Both the position numbers and the translations under genes were made by a program. This document shows, piece after piece, positions 16,435-26,767 of a stretch of DNA of 48,649 nt. The notes below the pieces were generated by a model that was not told the origin of the DNA, did no database searches, and saw nothing but the letters and a program-made list of their open reading frames with translations. This stretch comes from Rhodoferax sp. U11-2br (GTDB taxonomy: Bacteria > Pseudomonadota > Gammaproteobacteria > Burkholderiales > Burkholderiaceae_C): contig NZ_JAHFZF010000034.1 of assembly GCF_018619435.1 (NCBI RefSeq), forward strand, positions 1 through 48,649, in the 5' to 3' direction. Position 1 is the first letter of the stretch; each line of letters starts with the position of its first letter.

Positions 16435-17637
16435 TTGGCACACTGGGACACACTGTCTGTTGACGAGATCAGCATCCTGCAAACCATTTTCTGGTCGGCG
16501 GGTGTGTCTCGTTATGAACTCTCGCATCGGCTGGCCTATTCAAAAAGCAAGACCAACAGCTTGGTGGCCTCCCTGCTCGATCAGGGGCTGCTGGACGAGG
16601 TGGGGCTGCTCAACTCCAACGGCGGACGCCGCGCCGAGACGCTGCAAGTCAGCGGCGGGCTGGGTGTGCTGTTGTGTGTGGACCTGGGCGCCACCAGCCT
16701 GGACTTGGCGGTGATGAAACCCGATTTGACGGTGTTGGCCCAGATTGCTGAACCCCTGGACGTGCGGCGCGGCCCAGGTGATGTGATGTCACGGGTGCGG
16801 GTGCTGATGCGCCAGATGCTGGCCCAGTGCGGCGCCACCGCCAAGCAGGTCATCGGCATTGGTGTGGGGGTGCCGGGGCCGATCGACTTTGAGAGTGGCC
16901 AGCTGGTCAATCCGCCGCTGATGCCCAACTGGGACGGTTTTTCGATCCGCGACTACCTGCGTGAGGAATACAGCGCCCCGGTGTTTGTGGACAACGATGT
17001 CAATCTGATGGCGCTGGGTGAGTTGTGGCGCCTGCAACGCAGCCTGCAGAACTTTCTGGTCATCAAAGTGGGCACCGGCATTGGCTGCGGCATCGTCTGC
17101 CATGGCGAGGTGTACCGGGGGGCCAACGGCTCAGCCGGTGATGTGGGCCACATTTGTGTGGACACCGCCGGGCCGCGTTGCCACTGCGGCAATCTGGGCT
17201 GTGTGGAAACCATGGCCGCTGGCCCGGCCATCAGCCGCCTGGCGATCGAGGCCGCACAGTCGGGCCACAGTGAGCTGTTGGCGGCCTGTCTGGCCGACAA
17301 AGGGCAAATCACCCCCGAAGACGTTGGCCAGGCCAGCCGCAACGGTGACGCCGCTGCCAACCACATCATCCAGCACACCGGCAACCTGATCGGGCAGATG
17401 CTGGCGTCCGTCGTGAATTTTTTCAACCCCTCACATGTGTTCATTGGGGGTGGCATCACCCGCATCGGCCCGTTGTTGTTGGCATCGGTGCGCCAAAGTG
17501 TTTACCAGCGTTCACTGGCCTTGTCGACCCGGCATCTGGAGATCCAGTACACCCCGCTGGCTGAGCAGGCTGGTCTGGTGGGCGCCGGGGTGTTGGCCAT
17601 GCAAGAGACGCTGAAAAGCAAGGGGAAACGCGCATGA
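16435..17637 (+). CDS. ROK-family transcriptional regulator of the adjacent sugar ABC operon
   Basis: 400 residues from TTG 16435, preceded by AGGAG. N-terminal winged helix (about residues 8-62) includes GVSRYELSHRLAYSKSKTNSLVASLLDQGLL; the C-terminal ROK sugar-kinase-like domain shows VDLGATSLDLAV near residue 80, GVGVPGPIDFESG, and the zinc motif CHCGNLGCVE (residues 249-258). ROK repressors such as NagC and XylR are released by a sugar or sugar phosphate. Its stop overlaps the start of the ABC ATPase (ATGA), so it is the first gene of that operon. It is a different protein from the ROK-type XylR at 24937-26088, so two sugar circuits sit side by side. Ligand unknown. Confidence 0.9.
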   Translation: MAHWDTLSVDEISILQTIFWSAGVSRYELSHRLAYSKSKTNSLVASLLDQGLLDEVGLLNSNGGRRAETLQVSGGLGVLLCVDLGATSLDLAVMKPDLTVLAQIAEPLDVRRGPGDVMSRVRVLMRQMLAQCGATAKQVIGIGVGVPGPIDFESGQLVNPPLMPNWDGFSIRDYLREEYSAPVFVDNDVNLMALGELWRLQRSLQNFLVIKVGTGIGCGIVCHGEVYRGANGSAGDVGHICVDTAGPRCHCGNLGCVETMAAGPAISRLAIEAAQSGHSELLAACLADKGQITPEDVGQASRNGDAAANHIIQHTGNLIGQMLASVVNFFNPSHVFIGGGITRIGPLLLASVRQSVYQRSLALSTRHLEIQYTPLAEQAGLVGAGVLAMQETLKSKGKRA

Positions 17638-19121
17638 GTGTCGACGTTGAATTCGACCAGGTGGTCAAACAATTTGGCCCGGTGCAGGTCTTGCACGGGG
17701 TGAGTTTCAAGCTGCAGGCCGGGCGCACCGTGGGCCTGATCGGTGAGAACGGCGCTGGCAAGTCGACCTTGATGAAAATCCTGTCCGGCTTTGAGTCGAT
17801 CAGCAGCGGCAGCATGCGCATCAACGGCCAGCCGATGGTGTTTGCCAGCTCGCGCCAGGCCGAGGAGCAGGGCATTGTGCTGATCCACCAGGAGTTCAGC
17901 CTGGCCGACGACCTGACGATTGCCCAGAACCTGTTTCTGGGCCACGAGAAAAAACGCGGCTGGCTGCTGGACGAGGCCAGCATGCAGGCCGAGGCGGCCC
18001 AGGTCATCGCCCAGGTCGGTTTGCAGGCCGACGTGACCACCCGCGTGCGCAACTTGATCGTGGCGGAAAAGCAGTTGGTGGAGATTGCACGCGCCCTGTT
18101 GCGCCGGGCCCGCCTGCTGATCATGGATGAGCCCACCGCCACCCTGACCCCGGGCGAGACCAAACGCCTGTTTGCGCTGATGGCGCAGCTCAAGGCCGAT
18201 GGTGTCACCCTGGTCTATATCTCACACAAGCTCGACGAGGTGCAGCTGGTGACCGACGAGGTGGTGGTGATGCGCGACGGCCAGTTTGTGGCGCGTGAAG
18301 CCACCGCTAACCTGACGCGCCAGCAGATGGCCAGCCTGATGGTCGGGCGCGAACTGGCCAACCTGTACCCGCCCAAGGCGCCGCATTTGCCCTCCGCCAC
18401 GCCGGCGCTCAAAGTCACCGGCCTGACGGTGCCAGGCTGGGCCGAGGACGTGAGTTTTGAGGTGCATCCGGGTGAAATCCTGGGTTTTGCCGGGCTGGTG
18501 GGCGCCGGGCGCACCGAGTTGTTTGAAGGCCTGCTGGGCCTGCGCCCACGCAGCGCCGGGCAGATTGAACTGCAGGGCCGGGTGGTCGATTTACGCAGCC
18601 CACGCGCGGCCGACCAACAGGGTCTGACCTACCTGAGTGAAGACCGTAAGGGCAAAGGCCTGCATGTCAACCTGGGCCTGCGCGAGAACCTGACGCTGAT
18701 GACCTTGCAACGTTATGCCCACCCGCTGCTGGACATCACCGCTGAAAAAGCCGCGCTCCAAACCGCTGTGGACGACTACGGCATTCGCACCGGCAGCCTG
18801 AACAACCGCGCATCGTCGCTCTCGGGCGGCAACCAGCAGAAGCTGGCGCTGGCCAAGGTGTTGCACCCGAACCCGAAGGTGGTGGTGCTTGACGAACCGA
18901 CACGCGGGGTGGACGTGGGCGCCAAAAGCGACATCTACACGCTGATCCAGCGTCTGGCCCGTGAGGGCTTGGCCGTCATCGTCATTTCCAGTGAGCTGCT
19001 GGAGCTGATTGGTCTGTGCCACCGCGTGGCGGTGATGCGCAGTGGTCGGCTGCAAGCCGTGCTTGAAGAAAACCAGTTAACCGAACAGGAGTTGATCACC
19101 CATGCCACAGGAACCCACTAA
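17634..19121 (+). CDS. Sugar ABC transporter ATP-binding protein (RbsA type, two ATPase domains)
   Basis: 495 residues with two fused nucleotide-binding domains, as in ribose, xylose and galactose importers. The first domain has Walker [10 protein letters not shown] near residue 38, and Walker [12 protein letters not shown] near 162. The second has a degenerate Walker A ([13 protein letters not shown]), the signature [14 protein letters not shown] near 397 and Walker [15 protein letters not shown] near 419; this asymmetry is normal for the family. It energises import with the permease at 19102 and the binding protein at 20176. It overlaps the regulator by 4 bases and the permease by 20 bases. 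Confidence 0.94.
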   Translation: MSVDVEFDQVVKQFGPVQVLHGVSFKLQAGRTVGLIGENGAGKSTLMKILSGFESISSGSMRINGQPMVFASSRQAEEQGIVLIHQEFSLADDLTIAQNLFLGHEKKRGWLLDEASMQAEAAQVIAQVGLQADVTTRVRNLIVAEKQLVEIARALLRRARLLIMDEPTATLTPGETKRLFALMAQLKADGVTLVYISHKLDEVQLVTDEVVVMRDGQFVAREATANLTRQQMASLMVGRELANLYPPKAPHLPSATPALKVTGLTVPGWAEDVSFEVHPGEILGFAGLVGAGRTELFEGLLGLRPRSAGQIELQGRVVDLRSPRAADQQGLTYLSEDRKGKGLHVNLGLRENLTLMTLQRYAHPLLDITAEKAALQTAVDDYGIRTGSLNNRASSLSGGNQQKLALAKVLHPNPKVVVLDEPTRGVDVGAKSDIYTLIQRLAREGLAVIVISSELLELIGLCHRVAVMRSGRLQAVLEENQLTEQELITHATGTH

Positions 19122-20106
19122 AGCGCTGCCCACAGCGCAGGCTGCCACCCCCTGGCTGGGCCGTTTACAGGGCCTGGGCCCGGTGATTGGCCTGGTGCTG
19201 CTGTGTGTGGCCGGCACTTGGCTTAACAGCAATTTTGCCACCCTGGACAACGCCATGAATGTGCTGACCCGCACCGCTTTCATCGGCATCATTGCGGTGG
19301 GCATGTGTTTTGTGATCGTCTCGGGCGGTATCGACCTGTCGGTCGGCTCGATGGCGGCACTGATTGCAGGTAGCGTCATCTTGACCATGAACGCGCTGGC
19401 GCCGATGGTGGCCTCACCGGTGCTGATTGTGGTGCTGGGTATGGCGCTGGCGCTGCTGCTGGGTGCGGCGTTTGGCCTGGCGCATGGGCTGTTGATCACC
19501 AAGGGCCACATCGAGCCCTTTATCGTGACCCTGGGCACCCTGGGTATCTACCGCGCTTATTTGACCTATTTTTCCAACGGTGGCGCGATCACCTTGGACA
19601 ACGACCTGAGCGACGTTTACAGCCCGGTCTATTACGCCAGCGTGGCTGGCATTCCGATCCCGGTGCTGGTGTTTCTGGTGGTGGCGCTGCTGGGGGGGCT
19701 CATCCTGAACCGCACCGCTTTTGGCCGCTATGTGCAAGCGATTGGCTCCAATGAGCAGGTGGCGCGTTATGCCGCTGTGGATGTGGACTTGGTGAAGATC
19801 CTGACCTATGTGTTGCTGGGTGTCTGCGTTGGCATTGCCACCCTGCTGTATGTGCCGCGCCTGGGCTCGGCCACCCCCACCACCGGGCTGTTGTGGGAGC
19901 TGGAAGCCATTGCGGCGGTCATCGTTGGTGGCACCTCGTTCAAGGGCGGCTCGGGCAGCATCACCGGCACCGTGGTGGGTGCGGTGCTGCTCTCGGTGAT
20001 CAGCAACATCCTGAATCTGACCAGCATCATCAGCGTTTACCTAAACGCGGCGGTGCAAGGCTTTGTGATCGTCGGCGTGGCTTTCACGCAGCGAGGCCGG
20101 CGCTGA
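19102..20106 (+). CDS. Sugar ABC transporter permease (RbsC type)
   Basis: 334 residues, about eight to ten membrane helices, family of ribose and xylose importer permeases. Seen: the family motif [24 protein letters not shown] near residue 70, [25 protein letters not shown] near 137, the cytoplasmic loop [27 protein letters not shown] near 210, and [22 protein letters not shown] near 275. A good ribosome site (AGGAG) precedes ATG 19102 inside the end of the ATPase gene. A 69-base gap with a separate strong ribosome site leads to the binding protein. Confidence 0.93.
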   Translation: MPQEPTKALPTAQAATPWLGRLQGLGPVIGLVLLCVAGTWLNSNFATLDNAMNVLTRTAFIGIIAVGMCFVIVSGGIDLSVGSMAALIAGSVILTMNALAPMVASPVLIVVLGMALALLLGAAFGLAHGLLITKGHIEPFIVTLGTLGIYRAYLTYFSNGGAITLDNDLSDVYSPVYYASVAGIPIPVLVFLVVALLGGLILNRTAFGRYVQAIGSNEQVARYAAVDVDLVKILTYVLLGVCVGIATLLYVPRLGSATPTTGLLWELEAIAAVIVGGTSFKGGSGSITGTVVGAVLLSVISNILNLTSIISVYLNAAVQGFVIVGVAFTQRGRR

Positions 20107-20175
20107 CCCGTTTGCCATTTTTCCCAACCCCGGTAGCAGGACGCTACTTTTTTCCAACCTCAGGAGATCGTCAAC

Positions 20176-21138
20176 ATGAAAACCATCACCCGTAGATTAG
20201 CCTTGACCGCTGTGGCCCTGGCGGCCCTGGCCAGTGCGCCGAGTTTTGCGGCAGAGAAAGTGGTGTTGGGTGTGGCCATTCCGGCTGCCACCCACGGCTT
20301 CACCGGCGGCATCGTGTTCTGGGCCAACCAGGCCAAGAAGGACTTGGAAAAAGCCCACCCCGACCTGCAGGTCATCGTCAAGACCGCCTCCGGCGCGCCC
20401 GAGCAGGCCAACCAGTTGCAAGACCTGCAGACCGTCAACAAGATCAATGCGTTGGTGATCTTCCCGTTTGAATCTGCCTCGCTGACCAAGCCCGTGGCGC
20501 AGGTCAAGAGCAAAGGTGTGTATGTCACCGTGGTCGACCGTGGCCTGACCGACACCAGCGCACAAGACGCCTACATCTCGGGTGACAACACAGCGTTTGG
20601 CAAGATCCCGGCCGAATACCTGGCCAAAACCATGGGTGGCAAGGGCAACCTGGTGGCGATGCGCGGTATTGCCACCACACTGGACAACGAGCGTATGGAC
20701 GCGTTCAACAGCGTGCTCAAAGCCCACCCTGACATGAAACTGCTGGACGCCAAATACGCCAACTGGAACCGCGACGACGCGTTCAAGGTGATGCAGGACT
20801 ACCTGACCCGCTTCAAACAGATCGACGCGGTCTGGGCCGCTGACGACGACATGGCTGTGGGTGTGCTCAAAGCCATTGACCAGGCCAAACGCACCGACAT
20901 CAAAATCGTGTTTGGTGGCGCCGGTGCCAAGGGCATGATCAAAACCTTGATGGACGGCAAGGACCCGCGCATCCAGGCCAATGTTTCCTACTCGCCCAAG
21001 TTCATCTATGACGCGATCAAACTCACCGCCGAGGCTCGGCTTAAAGGTGAGAAGCTGCCCGCCACCTACATCATCCCGTCGGTGCTGATCACCAAGGACA
21101 ACGCGGCGCAGTTCTACTTCCCGGATTCACCGTTCTGA
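20176..21138 (+). CDS. Periplasmic sugar-binding protein (RbsB type)
   Basis: 320 residues with a signal peptide cleaved after ASAPSFA (residue 25) and a type I periplasmic binding fold. Seen: [30 protein letters not shown] at the mature N-terminus, [25 protein letters not shown] near 75, [22 protein letters not shown] near 117 and [17 protein letters not shown] near 215. AGGAG stands before ATG. It follows regulator, ATPase and permease, so the binding protein comes after the membrane parts, the reverse of the rbs-like or xylFGH order. A hairpin repeat follows the stop and could stabilise this part of the message. Sugar unknown. Confidence 0.93.
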   Translation: MKTITRRLALTAVALAALASAPSFAAEKVVLGVAIPAATHGFTGGIVFWANQAKKDLEKAHPDLQVIVKTASGAPEQANQLQDLQTVNKINALVIFPFESASLTKPVAQVKSKGVYVTVVDRGLTDTSAQDAYISGDNTAFGKIPAEYLAKTMGGKGNLVAMRGIATTLDNERMDAFNSVLKAHPDMKLLDAKYANWNRDDAFKVMQDYLTRFKQIDAVWAADDDMAVGVLKAIDQAKRTDIKIVFGGAGAKGMIKTLMDGKDPRIQANVSYSPKFIYDAIKLTAEARLKGEKLPATYIIPSVLITKDNAAQFYFPDSPF

Positions 21139-21154
21139 GTCTTTGGTAAAAGCG

Positions 21155-21187
21155 GCTGCTAGCCCTTATAGATAGAGGGCTAGCAGC
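21155..21187. repeat. Dispersed palindrome copy inside the sugar operon
   Basis: GCTGCTAGCCCT (21155-21166) and AGGGCTAGCAGC (21176-21187) pair perfectly around 9 bases. It lies between the binding protein and the isomerase, 17 bases before the isomerase ribosome site, with no T-run after it, so it should not fully stop transcription. Confidence 0.8.
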
Positions 21188-21218
21188 TATATCCTGTATA
21201 GCATAAGGAGGTTTGGTC

Positions 21219-22226
21219 ATGGCACGCCCCGTCACACTGTTTACCGGCCAGTGGGCCGATTTGCCCCTGCAGGAGCTGGCGCCGCTGGCCAAAAGCATGG
21301 GCTACGACGGGCTGGAGCTGGCCTGCTGGGGCGACCATTTCAACGTCCAGCAAGCGCTGGCAAGTCCGAGCTACCTGCGCGACAAACAGGCCCTGTTGTC
21401 CAGCCACGGCCTGCAGTGCTTGGCCATTGGCAACCATCTGGTGGGGCAGGCGGTGTGTGACCTGATCGACGAGCGCCACCAGTCGATCTTGCCAGCCCAT
21501 GTCTGGGGTGATGGTGATCCAGAAGGCGTGCGCCAGCGCGCGGCCACCGAGTTGCAGGACACCGCGCGTGCTGCGGCACGGTTCGGTGTCAAAACCGTCA
21601 CCGGATTCACCGGCTCGTCCATCTGGCACAGCCTGTACGCCTTTCCGCCAACATCCCAGGCGTTTTGGAACAAGGGGTTTGCTGACTTTGGCCAGCGTTT
21701 TGCCCCGATCCTGGCGGTGTTTGACGAGCAGGACGTGAACTTTGCGCTGGAAGTGCACCCCACCGAGATTGCCTTTGATACCGCCACCAGCCAGCGCGCC
21801 CTGGCGGCAGTGCAGGGCCACCGCCGCTTCGGCTTCAACTTCGACCCCAGCCATCTGGCCTACCAGGGCGTGGACTACATCCGCTTCCTGCGGACTTTTC
21901 CAAGCCGTATTCACAACGTGCACATGAAAGACGTCTGGTGGGGCAGGGGGGACGGTTCGGTCGGCGTTTTTGGCGGGCACACCTCCTTTGGGGATGCCCG
22001 GCGCCACTGGGATTTCCGCAGTGTCGGGCGCGGGATGGTGGACTTTGAATCCATCATTGTGGCCCTCAATGACATTGGCTACACCGGCCCCTTGAGTGTG
22101 GAGTGGGAAGACAGCCGCATGGACCGGGTGCACGGCGCTACCGAGAGTGCGACCTTTTGCAAACGGCTGGACTTCAAACCCGCCGTTGGTGCGTTTGACG
22201 CGGTTTTTGCCAAAGACAGATCATGA
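21219..22226 (+). CDS. Sugar phosphate isomerase/epimerase family protein (xylose-isomerase-like TIM barrel)
   Basis: 335 residues. ATG 21219 is chosen because AAGGAGG lies 7 bases upstream. It belongs to the AP-endonuclease-2/xylose-isomerase-like TIM barrels. Likely metal ligands: Glu in [13 protein letters not shown] (near residue 176), Asp in [13 protein letters not shown] (near 210), His in HNVHMKD (near 235) and Glu in [10 protein letters not shown] (near 295). Such proteins isomerise, epimerise or dehydrate free sugars, polyols or keto-sugars and often pair with Gfo/Idh/MocA oxidoreductases, as here (4-base overlap with the next gene). It is a few dozen residues longer than IolE-type members. 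The reaction is not determined by sequence. Confidence 0.88.
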   Translation: MARPVTLFTGQWADLPLQELAPLAKSMGYDGLELACWGDHFNVQQALASPSYLRDKQALLSSHGLQCLAIGNHLVGQAVCDLIDERHQSILPAHVWGDGDPEGVRQRAATELQDTARAAARFGVKTVTGFTGSSIWHSLYAFPPTSQAFWNKGFADFGQRFAPILAVFDEQDVNFALEVHPTEIAFDTATSQRALAAVQGHRRFGFNFDPSHLAYQGVDYIRFLRTFPSRIHNVHMKDVWWGRGDGSVGVFGGHTSFGDARRHWDFRSVGRGMVDFESIIVALNDIGYTGPLSVEWEDSRMDRVHGATESATFCKRLDFKPAVGAFDAVFAKDRS

Positions 22227-23380
22227 GCGCAGCTTCAAGAAAACTGCGCTACGCCATGGTCGGCGGTGGGCGCGATGCTTTTATTGGCGCGGTGCACCGC
22301 AAAGCCGCTGCGCTGGACGGCCAGATTGAACTGGTCGCTGCTGCCTTGTCGAGCCACCCGGACAAGGCCCGTGCCTCGGGCCGCGACCTGTTTCTGGCCG
22401 AGGATCGCAACCACGGCAGCTGGCAGGACCTGCTGGCTGACGAACTCAAACGCCCACCCGAGGAGCGCATCGACTTTGTCTCCATCGTCACACCCAACCA
22501 CCTGCATTACCCGGTGGCCCTGGCGTTTGTGGAGGCCGGCTTCAACGTGGTGTGTGACAAACCCCTGGTTCACACCCCTGAGCAAGCGCAGACCCTGGTG
22601 CAAACCGTGGCACGCCAGAACACAGTGTTTGGCGTCACCTACAACTACACCGGTTACCCGATGGTGCGCCAGATGCGCGAGATGGTGCGCAGCGGTGTGA
22701 TTGGGGATGTGCGTAAGGTCATCGTTGAGTACCACCAGGGCTGGCTGGCCACCGCCGTGGAAGCCTCCGGCAACAAACAGGCGCTGTGGCGCACCGACCC
22801 TGCCCAAAGTGGTCTGGCGGGTGCCTTGGGAGACATTGGTTCACATGCCGAAAACCTGCTGGCCAGCGTGACCGGGCTGGAGGTCGAAGCCATTTGCGCC
22901 GACCTCGGCACCCTGGGCGCCGGGCGCAGTCTGGACGATGACGTCAACCTCTTGCTGCGCCTGCGTGGTGGGGTGCGTGCTGTGCTGGTGGCTTCCCAAA
23001 TTTGTGTGGGCTGTGAAAACGACTTGCGCCTGCGGGTGTTTGGCAGCACCGGCACCCTGGACTGGCGCCAGGAGCAACCCAACCAGTTGTGGCACCTGCC
23101 TTTGGGTGAGTCGGCGCGTCTGCTGACCCGCGGCTCGGTCGGGCTGTGCGCCGCTGCTGCGCAGGCCACCCGGCTGCCGACCGGGCACCCGGAAGGGTTC
23201 ATTGAGGCCTTTGCCAATATCTACTTGGGTGTGGCTGCGGATATTCGGGCCAGACTGGACGGCAACCAGGCCACCACGGCGGATTACCCACGGGTGGAAG
23301 ATGGCGCGCGTGGTGTGTATTTCATCAACAAGGTGCTGCAGTCATCCCACTCGCAAGACAAATGGACGCTGTGTGACTGA
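22223..23380 (+). CDS. Gfo/Idh/MocA family NAD(P)-dependent oxidoreductase
   Basis: 385 residues. N-terminal Rossmann fold: [22 protein letters not shown] near residue 8 (glycine-rich loop GGGRDAFIG) and [34 protein letters not shown], where the catalytic Lys sits in DKPL (family consensus EKPL). The C-terminal domain contains [13 protein letters not shown] with the usual Asp and His of the active site. It oxidises or reduces a sugar, polyol or inositol derivative, probably in sequence with the TIM-barrel protein whose stop it overlaps. Last gene of this operon; a bidirectional terminator follows. Confidence 0.9.
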   Translation: MSAASRKLRYAMVGGGRDAFIGAVHRKAAALDGQIELVAAALSSHPDKARASGRDLFLAEDRNHGSWQDLLADELKRPPEERIDFVSIVTPNHLHYPVALAFVEAGFNVVCDKPLVHTPEQAQTLVQTVARQNTVFGVTYNYTGYPMVRQMREMVRSGVIGDVRKVIVEYHQGWLATAVEASGNKQALWRTDPAQSGLAGALGDIGSHAENLLASVTGLEVEAICADLGTLGAGRSLDDDVNLLLRLRGGVRAVLVASQICVGCENDLRLRVFGSTGTLDWRQEQPNQLWHLPLGESARLLTRGSVGLCAAAAQATRLPTGHPEGFIEAFANIYLGVAADIRARLDGNQATTADYPRVEDGARGVYFINKVLQSSHSQDKWTLCD

Positions 23381-23400
23381 GTAGCGGCTGTCGGTTGCCT

Positions 23401-23455
23401 CCAAAAAAATAGCACCAAACCCAGAATTTACCTGGGCTTGGTGCCAATTTTGTGG
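23401..23455. terminator. Bidirectional terminator between the oxidoreductase and xylB
   Basis: GCACCAAACCCAG (23412-23424) pairs with CTGGGCTTGGTGC (23432-23444), one mismatch, 7-base loop. Seven A residues on the left give a T-run for the minus-strand transcript (xylB), and CAATTTTG on the right serves the plus strand less well. Confidence 0.85.
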
Positions 23456-23466
23456 TGATGTGTCGG

Positions 23467-24912
23467 TCAGCGTTTGTACAAAGCCCTGAACTGCGCATAA
23501 CGCGGCATCAGCACCTCTTGCTCAGCCGCGTCAGGGGTGTAGGTGGCTTCGACGGCAGGGGTCAGGCACACCGCGTGTGGGTCGGCACCGGTGGCCAGCC
23601 AGCCCAGGCGCGCCGCACCCAGAGCGCCACCCACGGTGGAGCTTGCATGGGTGACGATCTCGATGTTCAGCGCCGAGGCCAGTTGTTGTGCCCACATCGC
23701 GCTGCGCGAGCCGCCGCCCACCAGCGACAAACGTTGCACCGTGCTGCCAGCGGCCTTGAGTGCGGCCAGGCCGTCGTTCAGGCCGAAAGTCACACCTTCG
23801 ATCACCGAATAACCCAGGCGGGTGGCGTCGGTTTCGAAGTTCAGGCCATGGAAACTGCCGCGCACATTGGCGTCGTTGTGGGGGGTGCGTTCACCGGCCA
23901 GGTACGGCAAGAACAGCGGGGCGGCAGCGCGCTCGGCCAGTGTCAGGGATGCCGCCTGATTCGCCAGTGCGCCTTCGTTGGCGACGCCGAGCAGGTGGGT
24001 CACCCATTGCAGCGCGCTGGCAGCAGACAGCATCACGCTCATCTGGTGCCACTGACCGGGGATGGCGTGGCAGAACGCATGGGTGGCACTGGCCGCATTG
24101 GGCTGGTAAGACGGGGTCACGACAAACAACACACCGCTGGTGCCCAATGACAAAAAGCCTTGTCCGGCCTGGACGGCGCCCATGCCGACCGCGCTGGCGG
24201 CGTTGTCGCCCGCGCCACCGGCCACCAGCACGGTTTTGGACAGTCCCAGCAACTGGGCGACCTCGTTTGTGAGGGTGCCGCTGGCCTGGCTGCCTTCCAC
24301 CAGACGCGGCATGTGTGCCTGCGTGAAGCCGGTCAGGGCCAGAAGTTTGTCAGACCAGGCGCGTTGTTGCACGTCCAGCCACAGGGTGCCGCTGGCGTCG
24401 GACAAGTCGGTGACGTAGTCGCCGGTCAGCATCAGGCGCACGTAATCCTTGGGCAGCAACACCTTGGTAACTTGCTTGAACAGCTCGGGCTCATGGCGTG
24501 CCACCCAGCGCAATTTGGGGGCGGTGAAGCCGGGCATGGCCAGGCTGCCACCCAGTTGTGCCAGTTCAGGCAACTCGGCCATCATCTGCACACACTCCTC
24601 GGAGCAGCGGGTGTCGTTCCACAAAATGGCGGGGCGCAGAACGCGGTCTTGTGCGTCCAGCAACACCGCGCCGTGCATCTGCCCGGACAGGCCGATGGCG
24701 CGCACGGCAGCATATTCAGCGGAATGGGTTTGCCGCAGTTCGCCCAGCGCGGCCTGGGTGGCGGTCCACCAGTCTTGCGGGTTTTGTTCGCTGTGGCCCG
24801 GGTGGGGGCGCGACACGGTGAGCACCGAGCCTGCCGAGCCGATGACGCGGTGTGAGGTGTCAAGCAGGACGGCCTTGACTTCTGAGGTGCCGATATCGAT
24901 ACCGAGAAACAT
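23467..24912 (-). CDS. xylB: Xylulokinase
   Basis: 481 residues, normal for XylB, which phosphorylates D-xylulose to xylulose-5-phosphate for the pentose phosphate pathway. FGGY kinase motifs: FLGIDIGTSEVKAVLLD at the N-terminus, GLSGQMHGAVLLD near residue 76 (xylulose-site signature QMHG), ILWNDTR, GGAGDNAASAVGMGAVQ, LSLGTSGVLFV and the C-terminal LVGGGSRSAMWAQQLAS. CTGGAG precedes ATG 24912. It lies 24 bases downstream of xylR on the minus strand, so the two form an operon divergent from xylA. Confidence 0.96.
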   Translation of the reverse strand: MFLGIDIGTSEVKAVLLDTSHRVIGSAGSVLTVSRPHPGHSEQNPQDWWTATQAALGELRQTHSAEYAAVRAIGLSGQMHGAVLLDAQDRVLRPAILWNDTRCSEECVQMMAELPELAQLGGSLAMPGFTAPKLRWVARHEPELFKQVTKVLLPKDYVRLMLTGDYVTDLSDASGTLWLDVQQRAWSDKLLALTGFTQAHMPRLVEGSQASGTLTNEVAQLLGLSKTVLVAGGAGDNAASAVGMGAVQAGQGFLSLGTSGVLFVVTPSYQPNAASATHAFCHAIPGQWHQMSVMLSAASALQWVTHLLGVANEGALANQAASLTLAERAAAPLFLPYLAGERTPHNDANVRGSFHGLNFETDATRLGYSVIEGVTFGLNDGLAALKAAGSTVQRLSLVGGGSRSAMWAQQLASALNIEIVTHASSTVGGALGAARLGWLATGADPHAVCLTPAVEATYTPDAAEQEVLMPRYAQFRALYKR

Positions 24913-24936
24913 GAAGATTGCTCCAGAGGGTTGGGT

Positions 24937-26088
24937 TTAGGGGTGGGTGGCGTCGTAGGCCACATTGGTGGCATAACCGGTGGGTGCTTGCATGGGCCTG
25001 AGTTGGCGGTGCAACACCAGCGCAGCCGCGCCCACGGCCGAGGCCAGCAACCCGTAACGCGCCGGGCGCACGGGCGGGGCAGGCATGCGGGCACCGTCCG
25101 AATAGGTTTTCAAGGTTTCCTGGGCGCGGGTGATCAAGCCCGGGTACTTGGCGCACGAGGGGCCGCCCACGATCAGCACGCTGGGGTCGAAGGTGGTCCA
25201 AAGGTTGGCCAGAACCACCCCCAGATAGTTCCCGCCACTGCTGGGGTCGATGAGTTTGTCCAGGATGCGCGCGCCAAAGAAGGTCTCCGCACAACCGCGG
25301 CGCCCACAGGAGCACAGGGGCCCGTTGATCTGCAGGATGCCGTGCCCAATTTCACCGGCGCCACCGTACTGGCCGGTGAACAGCCGGTCATTGAGCACAA
25401 TGCCGGCGCCGACCCCCACGTCGCAGGTGACAAAAATCAGCGAATCGCTGGCGTGGCCTTCGACAAACTCGTATTCACTTAGCGCGGCCGTGTCGGCTTC
25501 GTTTTGCACGTACACCGGCATCGGCGGCAGCTTGACCTGTTTCAGCGCGGCGGTGAAAAGGGGCAAGAAGTCGACATTCCACCAGCCCAGGTTGGACGCA
25601 AAATGCACCTTGCCCGTGGTTTCGTCAAACGCACCCGGCAGCCCAACACCCAGCCCCGTCAATTGCAAGCCCCATGACAGCAGCAGTTCATGGGCGCGGG
25701 CGACCAGGTAAGCGATTTGCTGGCACACCTCGACCGGCTCCATGCCCTGTCTGGGCTCTTCTGTGGACCACAGGATTTTTCCAGCCAGGCTGACACACGC
25801 AACCCGCAGCACATCGACCGCCACTTCCACCCCGACCAGCGCACGCGTGCGGCCATCAATTTGCAGCGGGGTGGAGGGTCGTCCCGCGCCTTTGGCGTTC
25901 ACGGTGTCGCTCTCGGTGATCCAGGCCTCATCAATCAGTTCGCGCACCAGCAGGCTGACGGTTGATTTGGTGAGGCCACTTTCCTGGGCCAGCTGCGCAC
26001 GCGACAAGCCAGGCTGAATCCGCAGCAGTCTGAGTAACACGCTGCGGTTGATGCGTTTGACGAGTTGCTGGTCGCCGGTGGTTTTCAT
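24937..26088 (-). CDS. xylR: ROK-family xylose repressor XylR
   Basis: 383 residues from the chosen ATG 26088; a GTG at 26181 would add 31 non-conserved residues. The winged helix shows QPGLSRAQLAQESGLTKSTVSLLVRELIDEAWI (about residues 24-56). The ROK domain shows GVGLPGAFDETTGKVHFASNLGWW and the zinc motif CSCGRRGCAE near residue 260. It is thus the Bacillus-type repressor rather than the AraC-type activator of enterobacteria. Position between xylB and xylA supports xylose as inducer. A palindrome in the upstream gap closely resembles the operator known for ROK-type XylR. The C-terminus extends some 20 residues past the last conserved helix. Confidence 0.9.
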   Translation of the reverse strand: MKTTGDQQLVKRINRSVLLRLLRIQPGLSRAQLAQESGLTKSTVSLLVRELIDEAWITESDTVNAKGAGRPSTPLQIDGRTRALVGVEVAVDVLRVACVSLAGKILWSTEEPRQGMEPVEVCQQIAYLVARAHELLLSWGLQLTGLGVGLPGAFDETTGKVHFASNLGWWNVDFLPLFTAALKQVKLPPMPVYVQNEADTAALSEYEFVEGHASDSLIFVTCDVGVGAGIVLNDRLFTGQYGGAGEIGHGILQINGPLCSCGRRGCAETFFGARILDKLIDPSSGGNYLGVVLANLWTTFDPSVLIVGGPSCAKYPGLITRAQETLKTYSDGARMPAPPVRPARYGLLASAVGAAALVLHRQLRPMQAPTGYATNVAYDATHP

Positions 26089-26767
26089 GGCCGGCCATCC
26101 TGGTGCAAGCGGCTTGCCCGCTGATGTGGGTGCCTGCAGGCCGCGCTGTGATGCCACACGACGGTCATACCAAGGCACCACAATGGCTGGCGCATTGGGC
26201 CGGGCTCGGCGCTTGTGTGGTACCCCCCGATCCTGGGTGGCGATTCGACCTGAGTTTGCAGAGTTGACATGACAGAGTTCACCGGAAGCAGCGGAGGTGG
26301 GCCACCTCCAGAGGGGCTTGTGGCTGGGGCTATGAAATTAGTTTGATTGGCAAACTATTGTCCACATGTTGGTCCAGGCAAGACATCAGGGTTTACCCTG
26401 TGGCGATGGCTTGCCGGTCTTGTCCTCTGGTTATGGCTGTATCGCGTCAGCCAACAGCGATTTTTTTGCTAAAAATGGGGGGTGAAAGTGTCAATAACGA
26501 CCCCAAAAAAGGGGATTTATGACGTGTCACATGTTTGTTTTTCAAAAAACTAACGTACTAGGGTTTACACCTATATGTATCAGTGATCAAAAAAATAGAA
26601 TTAATTCGTTGTTCGAACTAAAAGCGGATGACGCATGGGTTTTTGGCAAGTGTGGATGAGTTTTTTTCGAAGCGATCAATCGCGCGACAGACCCGCTTTT
26701 GTAACCCGCGCCTGAACGAGATATTTATCAGACGACAGGCACATTGTTTAATTTCTGGAGAACTGAC
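26089..26767. promoter_or_regulatory. Long divergent xylR/xylA control region (679 bases)
   Basis: No coding frame is convincing. The left 240 bases are GC-rich; the right part, from about 26330, is markedly A+T-rich. It holds a XylR-operator-like palindrome (26338-26358), a CAGGGTTTACCCTG palindrome (26387-26400), a related TAGGGTTTACACCTA (26559-26573), GTTCGAAC near 26610 and a SD sequence CTGGAGA before the xylA start. The length suggests a long xylA leader or several binding sites. Confidence 0.6.
26338..26358. promoter_or_regulatory. Candidate XylR operator
   Basis: TTAGTTTG-ATTGG-CAAACTAT: inverted arms matching in 7 of 8 positions. The TTAGTTTG half resembles the operator known for ROK-type XylR in Firmicutes. 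Placed between xylR and xylA. Confidence 0.6.
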
